From assembly GCA_017860295.1 (NCBI GenBank), contig JAFNAS010000004.1:62001-126000 (forward strand): 64,000 nt of DNA, in the 5' to 3' direction. Positions 34,213-45,164 of this stretch are shown in pieces. The first letter of the stretch is position 1. Each line of letters opens with the position of its first letter. This DNA is from Bacteroidota bacterium (GTDB lineage: Bacteria; Bacteroidota; Bacteroidia; Bacteroidales; Paludibacteraceae). A program made the translations under genes and the position numbers. The notes beneath the pieces were generated by a model, which saw only the letters and a program-made list of their open reading frames with translations, was not told the DNA's origin and made no database searches.

Positions 34213-34437
34213 TTAATCAAACAGTGTAGGATGATCTTCGTCCAGACGTTTCAGAATAGTCCGGATAACGGCCTCCCGCATAAATTTGGAAGTATTGCTT
34301 ATTTGATATTTATCGACAAACCGACTCACCGCTTTATACTCTTCGTCATTGAGCAAAAAAGCAACCCGATGTTTTCTTTTCAACGTCGGGTGATAAGGCT
34401 GTGGAGGTGAAGAGGCCGGTGTTCTCTTTTTGGTCAT
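34213..34437 (-). CDS. ribbon-helix-helix-like small protein
   Basis: A 74-residue basic protein. The core RHRVAFLLNDEEYKAVSRF (a strand then helix) followed by YQISNTSKFMREAVIRTIL fits a ribbon-helix-helix (CopG/MobC-like) DNA-binding fold. The N-terminus (TKKRTPASSPPQPYHPTLKR) is likely disordered. Such small proteins occur widely in Bacteroidetes as antitoxin-like or mobilisation accessory proteins; no partner toxin is adjacent. Function unknown. Confidence 0.65.
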   Translation of the reverse strand: MTKKRTPASSPPQPYHPTLKRKHRVAFLLNDEEYKAVSRFVDKYQISNTSKFMREAVIRTILKRLDEDHPTLFD

Positions 34438-34468
34438 AAATAACGGACAAGTCTATAAAACCGTAGAG

Positions 34469-35623
34469 CTACATATTAAAGCTTTGACGGCGAATACTTA
34501 TTTTAATGGTATCGTCCAACGGCTGATCGGTGACTAAAACCATGTAACCACCGCCACCGGCACCTGCCAGTTTGCGGGCAAGCGAACGATCTTTATATTG
34601 TTCCATCACCTCTTTCACATCATCCGGGAGCATTGCCGGAAACATCCGAACCTGAGCCTCGAAAGATTGATTGACGAAAAAGGCAAATTTTTCCAGATCT
34701 TTTTGCTGAATGGCATCCCAACAACCTTCGGCGGCAGCAGTGAGCGCTTTCACATTCTCGGTATTGATATAAGTCTCTTTCAGCAAATTTAAACCAGCCG
34801 GACGCGGCCACAACAAACGCAATGAAATATGTTGTTCGAGCCAATTAAGAATGGAGTCATCCGGACAGGATTCCAACTTTTGAGGCCAGTAACAATTATC
34901 GTAATAATGACGTACCAAACCCGGCATACAGATCCCGATAGAGTCCTGTGCCCCGGAAATTTCGGAACGCCCCGGTTCGTTTTCATAACGAAAGGCCAGC
35001 TGGGCAAGTTTTTCGGGATGCATGAGCGGAAGCTCGTAGGGCCATATTTTCCGCAACGCGTTACGCGTCGAGGTACTCATGCCACATCGTTCGTTAAATT
35101 CGATGGTTGGCTCCAGCGAAAGGGTGATTGCCCATCCTGGATTATACTTCGACACATACGGTTGATCTATCCATGTGCCGGCCAGATCAATTCGGTATGG
35201 AAGATGACTTTGTACCCCGGTACGGATTGATGTTGTGCTTCGAACCGGCAAACCGGCATCCGGAATACGCTTCAAAACGACATATTCAATACCAAGTTCT
35301 TCGCACAATACTTCTTTGGCAGGACTGTGTCCGTCTTCGTTGACTACAAAAAAATCAGGAATATTTTTACGAATATCGTTTTCGAAATCCATAATTCCGC
35401 TGCCTGAATTAATCCAGGCATCTTTTACATAGCGAATTGATTTCACCATGTATAAGCGCTCCTGATCGCTGTTGACTGTCTCTCTACCCTTCAGTTCCCG
35501 AATCGTTCTATCCGAACCTAATCCTACGTAAAGATCGCCATATTCGGCTGCTTCTCTGAAAAAAGCCACATGCCCACTATGAAGCATATCATAACAGCCT
35601 GTAACAAAAACTTTCTTGGACAT
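34469..35623 (-). CDS. nucleotidyltransferase fused to GHMP kinase
   Basis: A 384-residue two-domain enzyme. The N-terminal cytidylyltransferase-like domain (about 1-135) has GCYDMLHSGH with the HxGH motif and RSTTSIRTG, matching the HldE/TagD ISSTxI motif. The C-terminal GHMP kinase domain (about 140-384) has LPYRIDLAGTWID at its start, SGAQDSIGICMPGLV as the phosphate loop and LAGAGGGGYMVLV as motif 3. The GAQD variant resembles heptose-phosphate kinases (HddA) and fucokinases. A bifunctional sugar kinase and nucleotidyltransferase, making an activated sugar in one chain, is the most likely role; the sugar is unknown. It is monocistronic beside secA. Confidence 0.85.
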   Translation of the reverse strand: MSKKVFVTGCYDMLHSGHVAFFREAAEYGDLYVGLGSDRTIRELKGRETVNSDQERLYMVKSIRYVKDAWINSGSGIMDFENDIRKNIPDFFVVNEDGHSPAKEVLCEELGIEYVVLKRIPDAGLPVRSTTSIRTGVQSHLPYRIDLAGTWIDQPYVSKYNPGWAITLSLEPTIEFNERCGMSTSTRNALRKIWPYELPLMHPEKLAQLAFRYENEPGRSEISGAQDSIGICMPGLVRHYYDNCYWPQKLESCPDDSILNWLEQHISLRLLWPRPAGLNLLKETYINTENVKALTAAAEGCWDAIQQKDLEKFAFFVNQSFEAQVRMFPAMLPDDVKEVMEQYKDRSLARKLAGAGGGGYMVLVTDQPLDDTIKISIRRQSFNM

Positions 35624-35676
35624 CTATTTATTTACAATTTAACTATTTACGATGTATAATTGGCAAATTGAAAAAA

Positions 35677-38985
<3,309 letters not shown>

Positions 38986-39060
38986 GATTTATCGGAGGTT
39001 TATGTGTTTTTAAATGCTTCTTTACAACAAATGATATGCCAACTGCCAAAACAAGATCCT

Positions 39061-39078
39061 AAAAGGCTGCTGCCTTTT
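39061..39078 (-). other. hairpin in the secA leader
   Basis: AAAAGG-CTGCTG-CCTTTT, a perfect 6-bp stem with a 6-base loop, between the -7 element (39092-39099) and the secA ATG (38985), so it would lie near the 5' end of the mRNA. There is no T-run directly behind it on the minus strand. Confidence 0.4.
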
Positions 39079-39091
39079 GCTATTTTAGTCA

Positions 39092-39099
39092 CAAAGATA
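39092..39099 (-). promoter_or_regulatory. putative secA -7 element
   Basis: TATCTTTG on the minus strand, 107 bases before the secA start; no TTTG at the usual distance. Confidence 0.5.
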
Positions 39100-39242
39100 C
39101 TCTTTTTTCATAGACCAGACGAGTGTTTTACGGAAAAACAAACGAACATCTTTTTCGTGCCGACCTTATCCCAATGCTAACAATAGATCTTGAAAAAACA
39201 CTAAATAAACACTCAAAACTAACATCCTTACTGTAGCCGATG

Positions 39243-39250
39243 TAACTTTG
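39243..39250 (+). promoter_or_regulatory. putative -7 element of the MFS gene
   Basis: TAACTTTG on the plus strand, 27 bases before the ATG at 39277. The -33 region has no clear TTTG. Confidence 0.5.
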
Positions 39251-39276
39251 CACATTCAAAACAAGAAGCAACCAAG

Positions 39277-40443
39277 ATGGATAAATCATTATGGAATAGG
39301 GATTTTTCATTATTAACCCTGTCAAATTTTTTATTGTGCATCACCTATTACGCACTAATTTCCACGCTTTCAATATACTTGGCAGATACAATGCATGCCG
39401 ATAAAAGCGCTATCGGTCTGGTACTGGCAGCCTATACTATCGCTTCGGTTACCGTTCGTCCAGTATCCGGATTTGCCCTCGACAAATTCGGTAGAAAAAT
39501 TATTCTAATCAGTGCATTGATCCTCTACTCTATGATATTTATCGGCTACATGTTTGCATTGTCAATTGCCTTAATCACGGTGCTACGATTTATTCAGGGG
39601 CTCGGTTGGGGTATCTCTACAATTTCCGGTTCCACCGTAGCAGTCGATATTATTCCCAGCGAAAAAAGAGGCGAAGGAATTGGATTCTACAGCTTGTCGA
39701 CTACTTTAGGCATGTCGGTTGGGCCGGTTATCGGATTATTTTTAGTGCATCACGGAAGTTACTTTGCCATGTTCGTCGGAATGTTTGTGTTTTCCATTAT
39801 TGCCATTATTTGTGCCGGCATTGTCAAAGTACCGATCAATATTCCTCATGCCACCAATATGGGATTCAATCTGCACAATCTTTTCGAACCGAAAGCCGTA
39901 ATACCTTCGGTCAATTTATTGGTCATCATGACTGCCTACGGAGGTTTATTATCGTTTGTTGCTCTTTACGGCAAAGAAATGGGAGTACAGGATACTTCGC
40001 TGTTCTTTCTGGTATTTGCCGCCGGCATAGCCATTTCACGTATTACTGTCGGAAAAACATTCGACAAAAACGGACCCGCTGTAATTCTGACATTATGTCT
40101 TTTACTCGACATTGTCGGATTTGCTGTGTTGGCTTTGATTAAAAACCCGGTAGGATATTTTGCATCGGCAATTCTGATCGGATTTGGCAACGGAGTGGTT
40201 TTTCCCGTATTTCAAACAATGGTAAATAATCTGGCAGAACCGGCTCACCGGGGTGCTGCCAATTCAACACTCTATACAGCTCTCGATCTGGGCATGGGCG
40301 CCGGGATGATTCTGATAGGCTTCATTTCAGAGCACACCTCATTGTCCGTAGCATTTATGTGTTGTGCCGTTATCTGCGTCATTGGTCTCGCACTGTTTCG
40401 TTTCCGCGTTTTGAACGATTATTTGCAGAAAATTGCATCGTAA
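39277..40443 (+). CDS. MFS transporter
   Basis: A 388-residue inner-membrane protein with about 12 transmembrane helices, read from repeated 20-residue hydrophobic stretches. Motif A is in the loop after helix 2 (GFALDKFGRKIILI) and a GLGWGISTISGS helix 4/5 region follows; the matching loop in the C-terminal half is KTFDKNGPAVIL. It resembles drug/proton or sugar efflux permeases of the DHA1 type; the substrate cannot be told. It has its own promoter and a strong terminator shared with rubrerythrin. Confidence 0.9.
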   Translation: MDKSLWNRDFSLLTLSNFLLCITYYALISTLSIYLADTMHADKSAIGLVLAAYTIASVTVRPVSGFALDKFGRKIILISALILYSMIFIGYMFALSIALITVLRFIQGLGWGISTISGSTVAVDIIPSEKRGEGIGFYSLSTTLGMSVGPVIGLFLVHHGSYFAMFVGMFVFSIIAIICAGIVKVPINIPHATNMGFNLHNLFEPKAVIPSVNLLVIMTAYGGLLSFVALYGKEMGVQDTSLFFLVFAAGIAISRITVGKTFDKNGPAVILTLCLLLDIVGFAVLALIKNPVGYFASAILIGFGNGVVFPVFQTMVNNLAEPAHRGAANSTLYTALDLGMGAGMILIGFISEHTSLSVAFMCCAVICVIGLALFRFRVLNDYLQKIAS

Positions 40444-40465
40444 ATGTTTTACAAGATTGAAACAC

Positions 40466-40508
40466 AAAAAAGCCTCCTGACAAATTTGTTTTGTCAGGAG
40501 GCTTTTTT
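40466..40508. terminator. bidirectional terminator between the MFS and rubrerythrin genes
   Basis: A long stem (AGCCTCCTGACAAA with its complement ending in TCAGGAGGCT) flanked by A-run and T-run, usable by both convergent genes. Confidence 0.95.
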
Positions 40509-40529
40509 ATACTCTTCTGTCTGGGGAAA

Positions 40530-41105
40530 TTAGTAGTTTTCTTTTTTGACTTCAAAATAAGACTGCGGATGCAAACATGCCGGACAAATTTCGGGAGGGG
40601 TCTTCCCTATATGAATGTATCCACAATTGCGACACTGCCAGGTCACTTCATCTATCTTATCAAAAACTTCATTCGTTTCCACGTTATGCAATAAAGCCAG
40701 ATAACGTTCTTCGTGACCTTTTTCAGCTATAGAAATCATACGATACATGGCTGCAATCTGAGGGAAACCCTCTTCATCGGCCACCTGTGCAAAGAAAGGA
40801 TAGAGATCCGTCCATTCTTCGTGTTCGCCTCCAGCAGCCTCTTTCAGATTCTCTGCCGTTGTTCCGATAACACCGGCCGGATAGGTTGCCGTAATTTCCA
40901 CCATTCCTCCTTCCAGAAACTTAAACATCCGTTTGGCATGTTCTTTCTCCTGATTTGCCGTTTCTTCAAAAATAGCAGCAATTTGCTCGTAACCATCTTT
41001 TTTTGCAACACTTGCAAAATAGGTATAACGATTACGCGCTTGCGATTCGCCTGCAAAAGATTTTAGCAGGTTTTGTTCTGTACGAGTTCCTTTAATACTT
41101 TTCAT
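40530..41105 (-). CDS. rbr: rubrerythrin
   Basis: A 191-residue peroxidase protecting anaerobes from hydrogen peroxide. The N-terminal four-helix domain has the di-iron ligands in FAGESQARNRYTYFA and EETANQEKEHAKRMF and in AEKGHEERY; the C-terminal rubredoxin domain has CRNCGYIHIG and CPACLHPQSYF. Both centres are complete. It is likely monocistronic. Confidence 0.95.
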   Translation of the reverse strand: MKSIKGTRTEQNLLKSFAGESQARNRYTYFASVAKKDGYEQIAAIFEETANQEKEHAKRMFKFLEGGMVEITATYPAGVIGTTAENLKEAAGGEHEEWTDLYPFFAQVADEEGFPQIAAMYRMISIAEKGHEERYLALLHNVETNEVFDKIDEVTWQCRNCGYIHIGKTPPEICPACLHPQSYFEVKKENY

Positions 41106-41180
41106 AGCTAATCATTTTTTTGAATATTAGACAACTGAACAATAATGTACTATATTAAACGCTTTGTCATGCTATATTCT

Positions 41181-41723
41181 TTAATACCCGTTGTGCGATA
41201 CAATATCCGTCAAGGGTTTTCGAATCTTATCCCGATGGGATGCGGTGGTGTAACCCAACAAAATCAAGAATGGCACTCTTTTGGATGAAGGTATGTGCAG
41301 CAATGTTTTAATTTTTTTCTCATCAAGCCATCCGATGATACATGAACCTAATCCTTCGTCTGCAGCGGCTAAGGTAATATGACTTGCCAAAATTCCCAAA
41401 TCTATCGATGAAAAATGTTTGCGTTTCATCCAGCCTCCTATTCGAGAAGATAGATTTGTCCTCTCTTCCACAACAACCAAATGAACAGATGCTTGTTTTG
41501 TAAAATGGTTAATACCAACCACTTTATTGGAAGTGGCATCAGCTACTTTATTTTTCAATTCGGGGTCATCCACAACAATTACCTTCCATGGTTGACCGTT
41601 ACAAGCAGATGGTGACAACCTGGCAGCCTCTAAAATACGATCCAGCTTGGCATTTTCTACAGGGCGGGATTCATATGTCCTGTCGCTTTGCCGCTTTTGG
41701 GCCAATTCATAAAACGTTTGCAT
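41181..41723 (-). CDS. nitroreductase family protein
   Basis: A 180-residue FMN-binding oxidoreductase, with the usual opening QKRQSDRTYESRPVENAKLD, then SPSACNGQPWKVIVVDDPEL, central AAADEGLGSCIIGWLDEKKI and the terminal FLILLGYTTASHRDKIRK. It reduces nitro, quinone or flavin substrates with NAD(P)H; the true substrate is unknown. The ATG at 41723 is used; a TTG lies one codon upstream. It begins three bases after the end of the YhcH gene, so the two are co-transcribed. Confidence 0.92.
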   Translation of the reverse strand: MQTFYELAQKRQSDRTYESRPVENAKLDRILEAARLSPSACNGQPWKVIVVDDPELKNKVADATSNKVVGINHFTKQASVHLVVVEERTNLSSRIGGWMKRKHFSSIDLGILASHITLAAADEGLGSCIIGWLDEKKIKTLLHIPSSKRVPFLILLGYTTASHRDKIRKPLTDIVSHNGY

Positions 41724-41726
41724 CAA

Positions 41727-42326
41727 CTAATCGACCTTAATCTTAAAAACGATTTTTCGTACCGGAGCTTTATCTCCCACTTGTAAGTTCGTAAGATGCA
41801 CCTGCTGCGGGAAAAATATAAAAAAATGAGACGAGTTGGCCACATAATACGGCAAAATGGGCAGTTGGTATCCTCCCCAGTCTTTCTTTTCATTGAAAGG
41901 CGATACTTCTTTCGCATCAGTCAGCTTACCACATCCCATAAATTCACAGCCGGTGATAACATACTGAAAATCGATATATTTTCGATGCGCCTCTAATACC
42001 TGATTTCCAAATTCATGCGTTGTATACTCCTGCACTTTTACGATAACATTGTCGTCCAGTTTGGTATTCCCCAAAGGGAGTTTTGTTAGATCGTTGTTTT
42101 TCAGATAATTAAAAACAACTTTCCATCGTTCCGGATGTTTTTTATAATGGTCGTAAAGCAATGCTTTGTCTACTGACGGTGCAGGTTGAGCCTCAAAGCC
42201 CTCTTTCCAGTCACCTTTGTCGAACCAAGCAGAAATAACAGATGCTTTAGCAGCTTTTACACCCTGAGCCTGCGATAGAGTACAAAATGCGATACAACAA
42301 ACAATCAGAAATAACTTATTCATCAT
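41727..42326 (-). CDS. YhcH/YjgK/YiaL-family protein, exported
   Basis: A 199-residue protein (two ATG codons in a row at the start). It opens with a signal peptide (NKLFLIVCCIAFCTLSQAQG), uncommon for this normally cytoplasmic family. The beta-sandwich DUF386 domain has the metal/substrate-site motif EAHRKYIDFQYVITGCEFMG, and HFFIFFPQQVHLTNLQ near the end with conserved His. Relatives include YhcH, implicated in sialic acid handling, and the biofilm-related TabA. The link to the nitroreductase is by position only. Confidence 0.85.
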   Translation of the reverse strand: MMNKLFLIVCCIAFCTLSQAQGVKAAKASVISAWFDKGDWKEGFEAQPAPSVDKALLYDHYKKHPERWKVVFNYLKNNDLTKLPLGNTKLDDNVIVKVQEYTTHEFGNQVLEAHRKYIDFQYVITGCEFMGCGKLTDAKEVSPFNEKKDWGGYQLPILPYYVANSSHFFIFFPQQVHLTNLQVGDKAPVRKIVFKIKVD

Positions 42327-42345
42327 CAAAATCTTAATAATTTAA

Positions 42346-42432
42346 CCGATAATAGGGTAATGTAATGGTCGGTTCAAATCCGAGTCGGCATGCCAACCGA
42401 TACAAGATGAAGCGCAGGCGCTACCCTATCGG
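42346..42432. other. structured intergenic element with a tRNA-3'-like arm
   Basis: Between ugd and the YhcH gene. An outer inverted repeat is formed by CCGATAATAGGGTA (42346-42359) and TACCCTATCGG (42422-42432, three-base bulge). Inside, TCGGTTCAAATCCGA (42369-42383) looks like a T-stem-loop and is followed by a seven-base segment, a G and CCA (42393-42395), the layout of a tRNA 3' end; TCGGTT can also pair with AACCGA (42395-42400). There is no rest of a tRNA upstream. Confidence 0.45.
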
Positions 42433-42470
42433 AATTCTCTATCGGTAGTAATTTCATAGTCCATTCATTA

Positions 42471-43811
42471 TCAAACACCTACTCCTTCGTAAGTGAATCC
42501 CATTTCCGATATCTCTTTTTTGTCGTAAATATTACGACCATCAAGCACAATATGATTTTTCATCAACTTCTTCACAATCTCCCAATTGGGCATTCTGAAC
42601 TCTTTCCATTCGGTGACCAACATCAACGCATCGGCATCGTTCACCGTATCGTAAATATCGGAAGCAAAATAGATATCCTGTTGCAACGATGCATTTATGC
42701 TCCTATCTATCGCTTTTCGAGCTTCTTCCATTGCAACCGGATCGAACAGGCGCACCGTGCATCCGGCCTGCAACAACTTACGAATGAGCACTAAAGAGGG
42801 AGCCTCCCGCATATCATCGGTATTCGGTTTGAAAGCAAGTCCCCACAAGGCAATCGTTTTACCGGCCAACGAACCATTCGGAATCAACGTTTGCAACTTA
42901 GTGTAAAGAACCTCCTTTTGCAGCTCATTCACAGCATCAACTGCCTGAAGAACATGCATCGTATATCCTTGTTTTTCTGCAATTTTAATCAGTGCCCGCA
43001 CATCTTTCGGGAAACACGACCCCCCGTATCCGATGCCGGAGTAGAGAAATTTGGTACCGATACGGCTGTCGGAACTGATCCCTTTCCGCACCATGTTTAC
43101 GTCGGCTCCCACCCTTTCGCACAGATTGGCAATATCGTTCATAAAACTGATACGGGTCGCCAACATGGCATTGGCAGCATATTTTGTCATTTCGGCCGAC
43201 GGGATATCCATGAAGATAACCCGGAAATTATTCAGCAGAAACGGACGATACAACTGAGTCATCAATTTCTGGGTCCGCTCCGATTCAATGCCGACCACAA
43301 CTCTGTCGGGACTCATAAAATCGTTAATAGCATCCCCTTCTTTCAAAAATTCAGGATTGGAAGCCACATCAAAAGGGATAGAAACACCTCGTCGATCCAA
43401 CTCCTCCTGAATAATCTCCTTCACCTGATATGCTGTTCCTACGGGTACCGTACTTTTTGTGATCACACATACATACTTGTTCATGTTGCGGCCAATAGTG
43501 CGTGCTACCTCGTAAACATATTGCAAATCAGCACTTCCATCTTTATCCGGAGGTGTACCCACCGCGCTGAAGACAACATCCACTTCATCCAGAATGGCCG
43601 GCAAAGAGGTCGAAAATTTCAATCGTCCGGCTTTCGCATTCCTGACAACCATCTCATCCAATCCCGGCTCGTATATTGGAATAATACCTTTTTTTAAATT
43701 TTCAATTTTTTGAGTATCGATATCCACACAGGCAACATCCACTCCCATCTCGGCAAAACAGGCGCCCGAAACCAATCCGACATATCCTGTCCCGACAATT
43801 GCTATTTGCAT
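42471..43811 (-). CDS. ugd: UDP-glucose/GDP-mannose dehydrogenase family, UDP-glucose 6-dehydrogenase
   Basis: A 446-residue NAD-dependent enzyme oxidising UDP-glucose twice to UDP-glucuronate for exopolysaccharide. N-terminal Rossmann fold IVGTGYVGLVSGACFAEMG, STVPVGTAYQVKEII, ASNPEFLKEGDAINDFM, catalytic Cys in GYGGSCFPKDVRAL, and C-terminal domain starting GKTIALWGLAFKPNTDD. It is last in the exopolysaccharide operon, 39 bases after the tviB-like gene; a following structured element may end transcription. Confidence 0.94.
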   Translation of the reverse strand: MQIAIVGTGYVGLVSGACFAEMGVDVACVDIDTQKIENLKKGIIPIYEPGLDEMVVRNAKAGRLKFSTSLPAILDEVDVVFSAVGTPPDKDGSADLQYVYEVARTIGRNMNKYVCVITKSTVPVGTAYQVKEIIQEELDRRGVSIPFDVASNPEFLKEGDAINDFMSPDRVVVGIESERTQKLMTQLYRPFLLNNFRVIFMDIPSAEMTKYAANAMLATRISFMNDIANLCERVGADVNMVRKGISSDSRIGTKFLYSGIGYGGSCFPKDVRALIKIAEKQGYTMHVLQAVDAVNELQKEVLYTKLQTLIPNGSLAGKTIALWGLAFKPNTDDMREAPSLVLIRKLLQAGCTVRLFDPVAMEEARKAIDRSINASLQQDIYFASDIYDTVNDADALMLVTEWKEFRMPNWEIVKKLMKNHIVLDGRNIYDKKEISEMGFTYEGVGV

Positions 43812-43850
43812 ACTCTATATTTATTTATTTGCAATTATCAATCTCATTTT

Positions 43851-45152
43851 CTACAGGCGGGCATCCACCAAACTACGATCCACAAAACCTTTCACGTCAA
43901 AGATGACAGCTCCGCCATCTCTGTACTTTTTATAATCGATCGTTTTGAATTCACTATGTTCCACCGCAACCACAATGGCTTCATACGGAGTTGCTGGATC
44001 CAAAACAGGCAACAATTCAAGGTTATACTCTTTTTTTACTTCGTGAACGTTTGCCCATGGATCATAAACATCCACCTGCAATCCGAACTCTTCTAACTCT
44101 TTATAAATATCGATTACTTTCGTATTACGCACATCCGGACAATTTTCTTTGAAAGTAAAACCAAGAATAAGCGCCCGCGAATGCTTAATTTTATGGTCTT
44201 TCTGAATCATCAATTTCAGTACCTTGTTGGCAATAAAACCAGCGATACTATTGTTCACGCGCCTTCCCGACAAAATAACCTGCGGATCGTATCCAAGCGC
44301 TTTCGATTTATGTGCCAGATAGTATGGATCGACTCCAATACAGTGTCCTCCCACCAGTCCCGGTTTATATTTCAGGAAATTCCACTTGGTTCCGGCAGCC
44401 TCAATCACGTCGGCAGTATCGATACCCACCCGGTCAAAAATCAGCGCCAGTTCATTGACAAATGAAATATTTACATCGCGTTGCGCATTTTCGATTGCCT
44501 TGGCAGCCTCGGCCACTTTCAGATTCGGCGCTTTGTGGGTTCCGGCTTCAATAATGGAGCGGTACAATGCATCCACAAGTTCAGCCACCTCGGGTGTAGA
44601 ACCGGAAGTGATTTTCTTTATTTTGGTGAGTGTATTGACCTTATCGCCAGGATTGATTCGCTCGGGAGAATAGCCACAAAAGAAGTCGGCATTAAACTTC
44701 AACCCCGATTGCTGCTCCAGTACAGGCACGCAATCTTCCTCGGTACAACCGGGATAAACCGTCGATTCGTATATCACGATATCTCCTTGCTTCAATGCAC
44801 CGCCTACCGTAGCACTTGCCTTAAGCAAAGGTGTGAGATCAGGATTATTGAATGAATCGATAGGTGTAGGCACCGTTACAATAAAAACATTTGCGGTGCA
44901 TAAATCGCGCACATCAAAACTGAACGATAATCCTTTCGCGTTTCCATTCCGCTTTAAATCCGAAGCTTTTCTCAGGTCTTCAATATTTGCTTCTCGTGTA
45001 TGATCTTCGCACCGGCTCAGTTCCTCCACTCGGTGTGTATTTATATCAAAACCAATAACATCATATTTTTTACCGAATTCTATTGCTAACGGCAGGCCGA
45101 CATAGCCCAAACCGACCACTGCAATGTGAACATTTTCCAAATCAAATTTCAT
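43851..45152 (-). CDS. tviB: nucleotide sugar dehydrogenase, TviB/WbpO type
   Basis: A 433-residue enzyme of the same superfamily as Ugd but of the UDP-N-acetylhexosamine branch: it opens VAVVGLGYVGLPLAIEFGKK-like (residues 10-29), then STVYPGCTEEDCVPVLEQ, GYSPERINPGD (the SPER motif of TviB/WbpO/WecC enzymes) and catalytic Cys in GLVGGHCIGVDPYYLAHK. It probably makes UDP-N-acetyl-galactosaminuronate or -glucosaminuronate. Having this beside ugd means the polymer contains two kinds of uronic acid. Confidence 0.9.
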   Translation of the reverse strand: MKFDLENVHIAVVGLGYVGLPLAIEFGKKYDVIGFDINTHRVEELSRCEDHTREANIEDLRKASDLKRNGNAKGLSFSFDVRDLCTANVFIVTVPTPIDSFNNPDLTPLLKASATVGGALKQGDIVIYESTVYPGCTEEDCVPVLEQQSGLKFNADFFCGYSPERINPGDKVNTLTKIKKITSGSTPEVAELVDALYRSIIEAGTHKAPNLKVAEAAKAIENAQRDVNISFVNELALIFDRVGIDTADVIEAAGTKWNFLKYKPGLVGGHCIGVDPYYLAHKSKALGYDPQVILSGRRVNNSIAGFIANKVLKLMIQKDHKIKHSRALILGFTFKENCPDVRNTKVIDIYKELEEFGLQVDVYDPWANVHEVKKEYNLELLPVLDPATPYEAIVVAVEHSEFKTIDYKKYRDGGAVIFDVKGFVDRSLVDARL

Positions 45153-45164
45153 CGTATTTTCGTA

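Noticed and set aside
42346-42395. A complete tRNA gene
   Set aside because: Only a T-arm-like hairpin and a CCA-like end are present; no D-arm, anticodon arm or 5' acceptor strand precedes them.
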